DNA of 64,000 bases from a bacterium (GCA_020444065.1 JAHLLQ010000003.1:630979-694978), one strand, 5' to 3'. Shown: positions 41,373 to 49,977, counted from the stretch's first letter. Numbers and translations: made by a program. Notes: a model not told the origin generated them from the sequence alone.

Positions 41373-43478
41373 ATGCGCCGACTTTATCTTCTTCTGTTTA
41401 CCCTGCTTGTATTCAGCCCGCTGACGGCCTTGGGGCAGGTGACAATCTCGACGACCAATATCCAGGGCGACCCCTGTGCTCCCAACGGCTTCTGGTCCGT
41501 GGATATTGCAGTCTCCGGCAACACAGGCCCCAACATTGCCGCCTACAGTCTGAGAATTTACTATGATCCGGCATCGACCCTGCCGACGGCTATCAGTGAC
41601 GTTGGCCTGGGCGGCTATCCGCCCGGCTTCAACCACGGTGGCGATCCGGTCGCCGATGCAGAGGGGACATATATGGGGTTCGACTCGCTTGGCAACTACT
41701 CTTCGACGCAGCAGAATCCTGTGCTGTGCAGGATCCTATTCACCAACACGGCATCGCCCGCTGGCAGCTACAGTGTGGAAGTTGCCCCCGACACGCCAAA
41801 CGTCCCCCTGATTAATGTGGATTTTCAGCCGATCTCGGTTGGGATCTACGACAACACACTGACAGACCCGGTCGGGGGGGCAACACCCACCCCCACGCCC
41901 TCGGGCTCACCGGCGCTCACGATCTCGACGGTCAATATCCAGGGCGATCCCTACGCCCCCAATGCCTCGTGGTCTGTGGATGTTGCGGTCTCCAGAAACA
42001 CAGGACCCGCCATCGCCTCATACGCGCTGAGGATCTACTATGATCCGGCGTCGACGCTGCCGATAGCCATCAGCGACGTCGCCCTGGGCGGCTATCCACC
42101 CGTCTTCAACCACGGTGGCGATCCGGTCACCGATGCACAGGGAACATATATGGGATTCGAATCGCTTGGCGATCACTCCTCAACGCAACTGAATCCTGTG
42201 CTGTGCCGGATCCTGTTCTCCAACACGGCCTCGCCGGCGGCCAGCTACAGCGTGAGAGTTGCCCCCGATCCGCCAGACTTTCCACTTCTTAGTCCATACG
42301 GTTCACCGATCTCCGTGGGGACCTACGACAACTCACTGACCGACCCAATCGGGGACGCAACGCCCACACCAACGTCCACGCCGACGGCCAGTCCGACGCC
42401 GATCGAGTTCACGTTCGTCGGCAGTCGCGAGGGCTGGGAACCCTTCGGCATTCCGCCATACTCGGCGCCAGACTTCAGCAGTTCGCCGGCCGACCCGGGG
42501 ACATTGAGCATGACGGCCACCTCGAATACGGATCAGGCGGGTGTGTGGCAGTCGCCGGCATTCGAGTTGGTTACGCCCGACCTTGTGTCTGCGCGCCGGG
42601 ACACGATTCCGTTGGCGGCGGCCGTGCCTGATGGCTCCGCTGTCTTTGCGGCGACCTATCGGGTGCTGACCGATGAAGCGGATCCGACGCTGGTACCACA
42701 GATTCGTCTGCGCGCGACGGCCGTGAACGCTCAGCAATCGGAAGTGCTGGCCATCGAATCGAACTACGACGCTGCTTACTCGGCCACGCCGGCCGGCACG
42801 GATTACACGTTGATGTTCCAGCCGCCGGCCAGCAGCCCGATCTTCAGCCTGCACTTCGATATGCTGAACTTCTATCCGCTGGATTCGCCATCGGCCCAGG
42901 TGCAGCTCGAGACCGTTTCGGTCGAGCCGGTGTCGGACACGACCTTCATCAGTCCCTGGTCCGAACGCGTCTACGACTTCGTGGGCGACCAGGACGGCTG
43001 GGATTCCTACACGGTGCCGGGCGAGTATGCGGAACCGACGTTCTCCTACGATCAGGCAAACAGCCGGCTGGGAATCGGCGTCGGTGAGTCGCCGGACTTC
43101 CAGTTCGGTTTCTGGGGATCGACGCTGGAGCCCTCGAACAATGTCGCCATCGAGGCGGGTCGCATGTACTACGCGGTGTTCACGGTGGAGACGGACATCG
43201 CCGAGCCGCGCCAGGTGCCTGAATTCCGCCTGCGCCTGACCGAGTCGCGTTTCCGTGCCGGTCAGTTCACCAGCGTAGCAGCCACGGGCACAGCCCCGAA
43301 CGTCCCGACTCCGGATTCGCCGCGGGAGTACACGGTGTACTTCCCGGCGGGTTACGGGACGGGCTTCGAGCTGCTCTGCTGCTTTGACATGCGGGTCGAC
43401 CCGCAAATCCAGTCGCTGAACGTCGGCGACTCGATTTACCTTTCGCGTGTGGAGGTGTTCTCCGTGCCGGCGCCGTAA
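41373..43478 (+). CDS. Secreted protein with two cohesin-like domains and two C-terminal beta modules
   Basis: A 701-residue protein with a signal peptide (about 1-22, LTALGQ). Two near-identical domains (about 23-165 and 183-325, roughly 80% identical) have the cohesin plan: WSVDIAVSGNTGP, AYSLRIYYDPASTLP, and a late VLCRILFTNTASPAGSYSVEV. Each ends in a PTPT-type linker. Two further related beta modules start at FVGSREGWEPF and FVGDQDGWDSY and end at VEVFSVPAP. There is no membrane anchor, so it is released or held by partners. The dockerin-like protein 2 kb downstream is a plausible ligand (inference). GGGAGGG lies 7 bases before the ATG at 41373. Confidence 0.75.
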   Translation: MRRLYLLLFTLLVFSPLTALGQVTISTTNIQGDPCAPNGFWSVDIAVSGNTGPNIAAYSLRIYYDPASTLPTAISDVGLGGYPPGFNHGGDPVADAEGTYMGFDSLGNYSSTQQNPVLCRILFTNTASPAGSYSVEVAPDTPNVPLINVDFQPISVGIYDNTLTDPVGGATPTPTPSGSPALTISTVNIQGDPYAPNASWSVDVAVSRNTGPAIASYALRIYYDPASTLPIAISDVALGGYPPVFNHGGDPVTDAQGTYMGFESLGDHSSTQLNPVLCRILFSNTASPAASYSVRVAPDPPDFPLLSPYGSPISVGTYDNSLTDPIGDATPTPTSTPTASPTPIEFTFVGSREGWEPFGIPPYSAPDFSSSPADPGTLSMTATSNTDQAGVWQSPAFELVTPDLVSARRDTIPLAAAVPDGSAVFAATYRVLTDEADPTLVPQIRLRATAVNAQQSEVLAIESNYDAAYSATPAGTDYTLMFQPPASSPIFSLHFDMLNFYPLDSPSAQVQLETVSVEPVSDTTFISPWSERVYDFVGDQDGWDSYTVPGEYAEPTFSYDQANSRLGIGVGESPDFQFGFWGSTLEPSNNVAIEAGRMYYAVFTVETDIAEPRQVPEFRLRLTESRFRAGQFTSVAATGTAPNVPTPDSPREYTVYFPAGYGTGFELLCCFDMRVDPQIQSLNVGDSIYLSRVEVFSVPAP

Positions 43479-43607
43479 AAGCGGGACAGAGGACTGCAAA
43501 CACGCGATGAAGATGCGGCGACCGTGCTGCAATTCGCGCGTTTCTTATGCGTCCAGGCGACACCTCGGAATCGGAATGTCGGCATAGACTAATCTCTCCG
43601 ACATGCT

Positions 43608-43635
43608 AAAAAGACATGTGATCATGTTTTTGTCT
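43608..43635. other. AT-rich hairpin before the beta-helix gene
   Basis: AAAAA-G-ACATG, a TGAT loop, CATGT-TTTT form a 9-bp stem with one bulge. With its T-run it could terminate the cohesin-like gene; its position just before leader block B also suits a regulatory site. Confidence 0.4.
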
Positions 43636-43702
43636 TGCCACCCGTTCATCCACGCGCTACACAAAGAGAGCGCTGCTTGTCAGGCTACTTCTCGGAGAGG
43701 GA
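43634..43702 (+). repeat. Shared leader block, copy B
   Basis: Counterpart of the block at 41172-41242. It includes the GGAGAGGGAGGG ribosome site used by the beta-helix gene at 43713. Confidence 0.65.
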
Positions 43703-43712
43703 GGGTATTCTC

Positions 43713-45092
43713 ATGTCGCGTCGAGTTTACCTCTTTGCACTGCTACTTCTGTTCGCCATGACGTCGGTTGTCCCTGCTGCGAACATTTTCAACTATCAAG
43801 GGCACCTGAAGAAGGATGGTGCGAACTACACCGGCACAGCCGATTTCTACTTCGCGATCTATCGCAAGGACGGTCCGACCGAGACGTTCCTTTGGGTCAA
43901 TGACGGTGGAGATTTGGGCACTTTGCCTCCGACCGGAGCGGTCCCTGTGACCGTGGAAGATGGGCAGTTCTCCCTCGACATTGGGGATACGACGCTCACG
44001 AACATGTCCGCCCTCCCGTCGACGCTTTTCAACGAGCAAGCTCACCTCTTCATGCGCGTGTGGGTGGACGCCGGCGAGGGAATCGAGCAGTTGAACCCCG
44101 ACCGGGCCATTCACCTGGGACCCGGATTTGGCTATGAGTCTGAGGACGGGCTCGTCATCTATGTCGACGACGCTTCGGGCAATGACATGTACTCCGGTCT
44201 GACCCCGGGGCGCGCAAAGAAGACGATCCAGGCCGCCGTTGACGCCCTGCCACCTGTTCTTACTGGCGAGACGATCATCCAGATCGCTGACGGGACCTAT
44301 ACCGAGACTGTATTGATGTTCGGCATCTTGATTTCCGGGGATTCGGCTTCGTTGACCGTTCAGAAGGACCCATCCACGACAGGCGATGTCATTCTCCACC
44401 CCAGTTCCGTCAGGGCAATCAGAGTAGATGGTTGCGCCACAAATCGAATCAAATTCGTCGACATCACCGTGCAGGGAAGCGGGACTGGCGCGGGAATCGT
44501 CACTTACGGATCAACCGTTGGGCTTTATGGCTGCACTTTTGGGAATCTGGCGAATGGGATATTCGCCGATCGCGGAAGCGACTTCCTGATCATTGATTGC
44601 ACAGTCGATGATAATACGATCGGCATGAACTTCCAGAACGGCACTTACGCGATTGTTAAGAACTCCATTGTCGATCACACGACCCAGAACGCAATCAAGA
44701 TCATGTATTCCAGCACCGTGGAACTGTACGACACGACTGCGCAAAACTCAGGGATGTCCGGAATATACACAGACAGTTCGCGGGTCCACTTATGGGATTG
44801 CGTGTTGAACAACAACGGTACGGCGGGAACGGGACACGGTCTTTACTGCTTCTCCAACGCTTTTGCTACGACCTCTCGCATGACATCCAGCAACAACAAT
44901 GGAGCCGGCGTCTGTGCCCAGCGGGGCGGATATGTTCTCTTGGGTGAGGCTCCCATCAATATCACGGGAAACAATTACGGCCTACAGGGACTCAGCCGCG
45001 GAACCATCGAGTACTATAGCGGACGCGTCATCTTCAGCGGCAATGGAACGAATCAGCAGACCAGCTCCGATGGGATGATTATCGTCAACTAG
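43713..45092 (+). CDS. Secreted right-handed parallel beta-helix protein
   Basis: A 459-residue protein with a signal peptide (about 1-22, VVPAAN). Residues about 23-145 are a domain starting FNYQGHLKKDGANYTGTADFYFAIY, a pattern common at the head of exported tail-fibre-like proteins. VYVDDASGNDMYSGLTPGRAKKTIQAAVDAL is the usual entry into a right-handed beta-helix. From about 205 to the end short rungs repeat (GCTFGNL, DCTVDDN, NSIVDHT, DTTAQNS, DCVLNNNG). Such folds act as polysaccharide lyases or adhesins; no catalytic set is recognised. The start is set by GGAGGG 7 bases upstream. Confidence 0.8.
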   Translation: MSRRVYLFALLLLFAMTSVVPAANIFNYQGHLKKDGANYTGTADFYFAIYRKDGPTETFLWVNDGGDLGTLPPTGAVPVTVEDGQFSLDIGDTTLTNMSALPSTLFNEQAHLFMRVWVDAGEGIEQLNPDRAIHLGPGFGYESEDGLVIYVDDASGNDMYSGLTPGRAKKTIQAAVDALPPVLTGETIIQIADGTYTETVLMFGILISGDSASLTVQKDPSTTGDVILHPSSVRAIRVDGCATNRIKFVDITVQGSGTGAGIVTYGSTVGLYGCTFGNLANGIFADRGSDFLIIDCTVDDNTIGMNFQNGTYAIVKNSIVDHTTQNAIKIMYSSTVELYDTTAQNSGMSGIYTDSSRVHLWDCVLNNNGTAGTGHGLYCFSNAFATTSRMTSSNNNGAGVCAQRGGYVLLGEAPINITGNNYGLQGLSRGTIEYYSGRVIFSGNGTNQQTSSDGMIIVN

Positions 45093-45178
45093 ACTGCGCT
45101 TCCCGCTTGTTCGCGGATCCGCGCTCGGATGCTAGTCATCATCAACACAGCGAAGACGAAGGATGAGGAGGTATATCC

Positions 45179-45601
45179 ATGCGGCAACTAATCCCATCGG
45201 TTCGAGCAATAGCCCTCATGGTTTGCGTGGCGGCTTTGTCCGTCGGCGCGGCCATGGCAGAGCTTTCCGTGAGCGACACTTCCATCGATTACGGAGGAGG
45301 TACCATTGAATCGTCGACGCTCACCGTGACGAGCTCGGTAACTCTTGTCGAGGGCGCTGCCGGAAGTTCTTCTTCCTCTTATGCGATCGTGGATGAAACG
45401 GCGATTTCTGATCCCCTCGCCGCCGGAGACGAGGATCGTGATGGTCACGTCACGCTGGCTGAAATGAACGCCGCTGTCGTTGCTTTTCGCGGACTGGCCC
45501 CTTGTCCATCATCCGCAGATGCAAATTCGGACGGCGTGATCTCGGTGGAGGAACTCAACGCCGTCGTATTGGAGTACCGGGCAAGCCTTTCAAGCGAGTA
45601 A
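45179..45601 (+). CDS. Small secreted protein with dockerin-like paired EF-hand loops
   Basis: A 140-residue protein with a signal peptide (about 1-27, GAAMAE), a Ser/Thr-rich middle, and a C-terminal 60-residue domain. That domain holds two calcium loops, DEDRDGHVTLAEMNAAVVAFRG and DANSDGVISVEELNAVVLEYRA (each split here for reading), spaced as in type I dockerins. Dockerins bind cohesins. The cohesin-like protein encoded upstream makes a local pair possible. It has no catalytic domain, so it may act as an adaptor. GAGGAGG stands 7 bases before the ATG. Confidence 0.78.
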   Translation: MRQLIPSVRAIALMVCVAALSVGAAMAELSVSDTSIDYGGGTIESSTLTVTSSVTLVEGAAGSSSSSYAIVDETAISDPLAAGDEDRDGHVTLAEMNAAVVAFRGLAPCPSSADANSDGVISVEELNAVVLEYRASLSSE

Positions 45602-45671
45602 GGCGATTGCACGTGGAGAACGGTTGGAAGTCGCCTGCCAGACCTCTCTTCTCCAGTTCGGTAGTGCGTGA

Positions 45672-46355
45672 CTAATCTTCTTCCTGACTCTGTTCGACCG
45701 GCACGATGATCTCGTTTCTCCGCAGCAGTGGGGGAGTAAAGGGCGCGTCGTAGTAGTAGATGGTCGGTTCGCCCACCGGCTCCCAGTCCGTCGACGCGGC
45801 CAGGGCGGCTTGAAGTTCCTCTTGTCGCCGATCTATGTCCTCCTGAGAGGGGGCGCCGGAGAACCGCAGGACCGCGACAGTCTGGGGCGGCAGCGTGATC
45901 AATTGAAGGCGCGAATCCACAGGCGCCGGTGCCGTCTCCATTGTGTACTCGGCCGGAAGGAAGAACTTCATCGTCATCGTGGACTCTTCCCCGGATTCGT
46001 TGACTTCCACGGGCACCGTCATGGCGATCTTCTCACTCCTTGGTTCCTCGACTTCAACCGGCACCGTCATATCTATCTTCTGCTGAACCCGATTCTCGCC
46101 GCTGATATATCTAAATAGAACGCGAAAAGCCGAATTATCGTCACCTCGATCGGAAGTAACGGGAACGGTTGCTTCGATCGCCAGGCGCTCGCCGTACTCT
46201 CGCACCTCAAACGGCGCCTCTTGCGGTGCCAGAGTCTTGTACTCCGGTTCTTCGTAGATGCTGCGGATGCCCAGGGCGCCGGCGGCGATCGCGCAACCGG
46301 ATGTCGCCAAGGCGCCGGCGATGAGCACAGCGAATTTGATACGAGTAAATGACAT
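45672..46355 (-). CDS. SOUL-family haem-binding-like lipoprotein
   Basis: A 227-residue protein with a lipobox ATSGC (Cys about 21). The SOUL/HBP pattern is intact: EEPEYKTLAPQEAPFEVREYG, FRYISGEN, KIDMTVPVEVE, KIAMTVPVEV (the doubled MTVPV motif), MKFFLPAEY, and LPPQTVAVLRFSG. SOUL proteins bind haem or porphyrins with modest affinity; bacterial members are often lipid-anchored and of unknown role. It is divergent from the TRL-like pair. Confidence 0.88.
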   Translation of the reverse strand: MSFTRIKFAVLIAGALATSGCAIAAGALGIRSIYEEPEYKTLAPQEAPFEVREYGERLAIEATVPVTSDRGDDNSAFRVLFRYISGENRVQQKIDMTVPVEVEEPRSEKIAMTVPVEVNESGEESTMTMKFFLPAEYTMETAPAPVDSRLQLITLPPQTVAVLRFSGAPSQEDIDRRQEELQAALAASTDWEPVGEPTIYYYDAPFTPPLLRRNEIIVPVEQSQEED

Positions 46356-46516
46356 GTGGCTCCCCGTTGTGTCCGGATTTTGCTTGAAGGATAGAGCAAA
46401 GCCTAGACCAATGCGGTTCGTGAGGAAGCAATAAACGTGTGTTTCTGTTCATGTGCCCCGCTCTATAGGTGGGGCTTCGATTAGAGCCCATATTGATCGC
46501 ACCAAGGAGATTCTCG

Positions 46517-46840
46517 ATGAAGAAGCGTTCCCTGATGAGTTTGATTCTCGCCATTGGCTTGGTGAGCCTACTTGGAGGTTGTGTGTTTGCCCCGGTGGTC
46601 CCGCCGCGGGGTATTCTCTACAACGACCAGACTTCGCCGTTGTTCCCGGGCGGCACGCCTGGCGAGAAGATCGGCAAGGCCTCCTCCCACAATATCCTCT
46701 TTCTGGTGGGGTGGGGCGACTCGGGTATGGCGCGGGCAATCGAGAACGGCGGTATTCAGCGCGTCAATCACACGGACTACCGCATCCAGAATTACATGCT
46801 TTTCTATCAGCGCTATACAACGATCGTTCATGGAGAGTGA
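46517..46840 (+). CDS. TRL-like family lipoprotein 1
   Basis: A 107-residue lipoprotein (lipobox LLGGC, Cys about 22). The mature part follows the TRL-like family: GILYNDQTSP, GEKIGKASSHNILFLVGWGDSGMARAIENGGI (shown in parts: GWGDSGMARAIENGGI), RVNHTDYR, and YQRYTTIVHGE. AAGGAG lies 7 bases before the ATG at 46517. The next gene starts 3 bases after its stop and encodes a relative, so the pair is an operon and perhaps a duplication. The role is unknown; TRL proteins are short exported lipoproteins in several phyla. Confidence 0.8.
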   Translation: MKKRSLMSLILAIGLVSLLGGCVFAPVVPPRGILYNDQTSPLFPGGTPGEKIGKASSHNILFLVGWGDSGMARAIENGGIQRVNHTDYRIQNYMLFYQRYTTIVHGE

Positions 46841-46843
46841 CCC

Positions 46844-47278
46844 ATGGTTGCTCTTGCGAAACGACTTAGCGGGCCTCTGCCGAGAGCCATTCTCATGGCG
46901 GGATCGGCGATGCTGTTCGTCGGGTGCACCGGCGCCCGGGTGGGCGTCGAATTGCCCTCCGCAATGATATACCGCGATACAACGGCACCGATGACCATTG
47001 ATCGGGATCGTCGAACGGGCGCCCCAACGGAGATCCCGGAGACTCTGAATGTGGGAAGGTCACAGTCCTATCAGTTGGATTTCAGCGTGCCCGGGATTGA
47101 TTGGACGCGTGGCTTCAGCATCGGATGGGGGGATATGTCTCTCGAGACAGCCTTGCGTGAAGGGAACCTGGAGTCTGTTACCTATGCCGATGGACGGCAG
47201 CTTCAGATTCTGCGGATCTTCACAAAGGCCCAGATCATCGCATACGGACCACCGGAGGGGTCTTCGTCGCAGCAATGA
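46844..47278 (+). CDS. TRL-like family lipoprotein 2
   Basis: A 144-residue lipoprotein (lipobox LFVGC, Cys about 28). It shares the plan of the preceding protein: AMIYRDTTAPM, then GFSIGWGDMSLETALREGNLESV, and ILRIFTKAQIIAYGP. It has an insert of about 25 residues (RDRRTGAPTEIPETLN). It is coupled to lipoprotein 1 through GGAGAG overlapping the previous stop. The two may form a complex in the same membrane leaflet (inference). Confidence 0.75.
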   Translation: MVALAKRLSGPLPRAILMAGSAMLFVGCTGARVGVELPSAMIYRDTTAPMTIDRDRRTGAPTEIPETLNVGRSQSYQLDFSVPGIDWTRGFSIGWGDMSLETALREGNLESVTYADGRQLQILRIFTKAQIIAYGPPEGSSSQQ

Positions 47279-47424
47279 TCGGTTGACCCGAGGCAGGTGA
47301 TCTCACTTCCCACAGCCAATGCTGCTGCATGATGGATCATGCCCAATATTAACGCTTTGCCGTGAATGCTCCTGCCGCCGGTGCGTAGAACTCCACAAGC
47401 ACATCAAATCAAGGCGGCTAAACG

Positions 47425-48156
47425 ATGATATCTAGGCTGCGTAGTTTCAGGACGACCCTCTGGGCGGTTATCGCCCTTCCAGTTCTCTTTATTGTGGGGT
47501 GCAACATGAACGTTGGCGTGAACTCCAATATCAAGATCGCCGCCGGGGCGAAGGTGACCCAGGGCAGCTCTACCGTGAATGGAAACATCGACATTGGCGA
47601 CAGCGCCGCCGTTTCTCAGGGGAACTTCCGAACGGTGAATGGCAACATCCGGATTGGTTCCTCTGTGACGATGCAGGATGCCGAAACGGTCAACGGCTAC
47701 GTCAAGGTGGGGGAGGCGTCGGTGACGGGCAGCCTGAGCACCGTGAACGGCGACATCACGCTGGCCGATGGGGTTGTCGTGAATGGATCACTGCGGACGG
47801 TGAACGGGGAAGTCGAAACCGGAGCGAAGTCCGTCGTGAAAGGCGATATCACGACGGTGAATGGGACGATCACGCTGGACAGCTCCACCGTCGAAGGTGG
47901 GTTGAAGAACGTGAACGGCGGGATGGAACTGAAGAATGGCACCGTTGTGAACGGTGACCTCATCGTTGAAGACACAACAAAGCCGAAGACCCACGATCCC
48001 ATAATCATCATCGGCCCGGATTGCGAAGTGAAGGGGTCGCTGATCTTCAAGCGCAAGGTCGTGCTCTATGTCCACGACTCCGCGAAGGTCGGCCCCATCG
48101 AAGGCGCCGAACCCATCGCGTACTCCGAGGATGAGCCGCCCGAGAACGCGGAGTAA
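47425..48156 (+). CDS. VNG-repeat lipoprotein, bactofilin-like beta solenoid
   Basis: A 243-residue lipoprotein (lipobox FIVGC, Cys about 26). Residues about 45-185 consist of about eight repeats of 17-20 residues, each with STVNGNI, RTVNGNI, ETVNGYV, STVNGDI, RTVNGEV, TTVNGTI, KNVNGGM or TVVNGDL. The pattern predicts a beta solenoid like bactofilins or DUF4097-type adhesins. The C-terminal 55 residues (IIIIGPDCEVKGSLIFKRKV...) cap it and end acidic. A lipid-anchored, polymer-like solenoid at the cell surface or periplasmic face is likely. AAGG is about 10 bases before the ATG. Confidence 0.78.
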   Translation: MISRLRSFRTTLWAVIALPVLFIVGCNMNVGVNSNIKIAAGAKVTQGSSTVNGNIDIGDSAAVSQGNFRTVNGNIRIGSSVTMQDAETVNGYVKVGEASVTGSLSTVNGDITLADGVVVNGSLRTVNGEVETGAKSVVKGDITTVNGTITLDSSTVEGGLKNVNGGMELKNGTVVNGDLIVEDTTKPKTHDPIIIIGPDCEVKGSLIFKRKVVLYVHDSAKVGPIEGAEPIAYSEDEPPENAE

Positions 48157-48164
48157 CGCGGCGC

Positions 48165-48629
48165 CTACAATCCGGTCAGACTGACAATCTCCTCAACAAT
48201 CTCGCTCGACGACTTCGCTGTCGTATCGAGGCGCGCGTCGCAGTCGATGGTGTCCATGGATTGCTTCGCGCGCTCCAGCATTCCGACGACCGGCGGCGGC
48301 ACCTTGCCACCCGTGCGCGGCGCGAAGCGTTCCTTCAGCGTCTCGATATCGGCTGTGAAGCCGAAGCGACGTACGTGCGGCTTCGAAGCGAGCTCTGGAA
48401 TTTCCGGAGTTGGATTCGTGACGACGTAGATGATGTTGCTGCCCTTTGCAGCAGGGGAATCGGCTGCCGCGCAGAGCTTCTCCACAAAAGCCCTCCAGGC
48501 TTCGGTCTCATTCTTCGCGAGGCGAAGGTAGTCCTTGCCCGTCGAAATCTCTGCCTGGCACCGCTCGGCAATCGCATCGGCGGCGGTGGATTTGCCCGAA
48601 CAGCTGGGCCCAAAGAAAATCAAGAGCAT
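48165..48629 (-). CDS. P-loop kinase-like protein
   Basis: A 154-residue soluble protein with Walker A GPSCSGKST at the N-terminus, as in gluconate, shikimate or adenylate-type small kinases. After about 80 residues comes RRFGFTADIETLKERFAPRTGGKVPP, in the place of the lid or anticodon-like arginines. The specific substrate is not evident. It converges on the VNG-repeat gene, only 8 bases separating the stops. Confidence 0.75.
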   Translation of the reverse strand: MLLIFFGPSCSGKSTAADAIAERCQAEISTGKDYLRLAKNETEAWRAFVEKLCAAADSPAAKGSNIIYVVTNPTPEIPELASKPHVRRFGFTADIETLKERFAPRTGGKVPPPVVGMLERAKQSMDTIDCDARLDTTAKSSSEIVEEIVSLTGL

Positions 48630-48828
48630 CTCGCGCTCCCCCCGTGTCTTGCTGCAAACTTATCCATTTGATGAATCCCGAAACCTGATGCCGCAGACCG
48701 GCGCGGAGCAAGCAGAACCAGTCCTGATTCGACATCTGACGCTTCGAGCTTTCCTTGACGGCCGGGCATGCCTTGGGCCGCACTTCGAGAGTGCGTGGTT
48801 CTCACAACATGGCCGGCGGAGAGGTTCC

Positions 48829-49908
48829 ATGAAATTCATGATCTTATTCGGGCTCGGGATGTTGCTGCTGACCGCCCCGGCGCGTGCCTGCACGGCGTTC
48901 TGTATGGATGGTCCCGACGGGCCGGTCTATGCGTGCAACTTCGACATGATGGTTCCAGCCGATGGGCTCGTCGTAGTGAACAAGCGCGGACTGGCAAAAC
49001 AGAGCTATCGACCCGGTACGACAGGAAAGACGGCGAAGTGGACGTCGAAGTGTGGCAGTGTCTCCTTCAGTATGGCCGGGCGAGAGTACGCATGGAGCGG
49101 GATGAACGAGGCCGGACTCTGCCTGACGACGCTCGAGTTGAAGGGATCGGAATACCCGGGGGCGGACGAGCGTCCGCCTTTCGATGTCGGTGCGTGGGCG
49201 CAGTATCTTCTCGATACATGCGGCACCGTCGAGGAAGCGATCGAAGCCAACAAGCACACCCGCCTGGTCGATGACGGCGATTCGCCGTGTCACTTGTTTG
49301 TGATCGACGGAACGGGCCAAGGGGCCGCGTTCGAGTGGCACGATGGGGAGTTCGTTTGCTACACCGGCGACGACTTCCCCGTTCGAGCGATGACGAACAT
49401 TGCCTACGACCGCGCCGTCGAGTCCTTGGAGCGCGGCGGCCCGAAATGGTGGTGGTCGAACCCGGGCGGGTCGGCGGAGCGCTTCATGACCGCGGCAAAC
49501 CGAATGACGGCCTTCGATCCTGAGACACAGACGGCCGCGCCGGATTACGCGATCGAGACACTTGCCGGTCCGTGCCTGGCATCCAACACCAAGTGGAGCG
49601 TTGTGTTCGATGTGGCCAACAAGAAGGTCTGGTGGGGAACTTCTCGGAATCCGAAGCTGAAGTACTTCACCTTCGACGCGTTCGACTTCTCATGCGATAC
49701 GCCGACGATGATTTTGGATGTTCATGCACCACTGGAAGGAAACGTTGACCAGGCCTTCAAGCCGTACGATCGCCAAGTGAATCTGCGCACGTTCCGCCTC
49801 TGTCTCGATCGATTGGGAATCCAGGTTTCACAGGCTGATGCGGAAAGCCTGATGAGTTCCTACGAGAGTTTCACCTGCGCATCCGAGGACGAAGCGACTG
49901 AAGAGTAA
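48829..49908 (+). CDS. Exported linear amide C-N hydrolase (choloylglycine/penicillin V acylase-like Ntn)
   Basis: A 359-residue protein. The signal peptide is residues 1-20 (LLTAPARA) and the mature protein should begin with Cys 21 of CTAFCM, the Ntn nucleophile. The family pocket CNFDMM, GMNEAGLCLTTLEL and SNTKWSVVFD (place of the conserved Asn/Arg) follow. Thus signal peptidase cleavage would itself activate the enzyme. Relatives cleave bile-acid conjugates, penicillin V or N-acyl homoserine lactones; the substrate is unknown. GGAGAGG is 6 bases before the ATG at 48829. A terminator follows at 49923. Confidence 0.88.
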   Translation: MKFMILFGLGMLLLTAPARACTAFCMDGPDGPVYACNFDMMVPADGLVVVNKRGLAKQSYRPGTTGKTAKWTSKCGSVSFSMAGREYAWSGMNEAGLCLTTLELKGSEYPGADERPPFDVGAWAQYLLDTCGTVEEAIEANKHTRLVDDGDSPCHLFVIDGTGQGAAFEWHDGEFVCYTGDDFPVRAMTNIAYDRAVESLERGGPKWWWSNPGGSAERFMTAANRMTAFDPETQTAAPDYAIETLAGPCLASNTKWSVVFDVANKKVWWGTSRNPKLKYFTFDAFDFSCDTPTMILDVHAPLEGNVDQAFKPYDRQVNLRTFRLCLDRLGIQVSQADAESLMSSYESFTCASEDEATEE

Positions 49909-49922
49909 GTGCACCGAATGCA

Positions 49923-49959
49923 GAACGCCCTCCCGTATTTCGCGGGAGGGCGTTCTCTT
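49923..49959 (+). terminator. Strong hairpin terminator, probably bidirectional
   Basis: GAACGCCCTCCCG pairs perfectly with CGGGAGGGCGTTC (13 bp) around a 7-base loop, then TCTT. It separates the convergent Ntn hydrolase gene and the three-gene secreted operon. Confidence 0.8.
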
Positions 49960-49977
49960 ACCGAGCCTGCAACTTCG

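Noticed and set aside
45602-45671. Terminator after the dockerin-like gene
   Set aside because: Only a 6-bp AGGCGA/TCGCCT pairing with no T-run; too weak to call.
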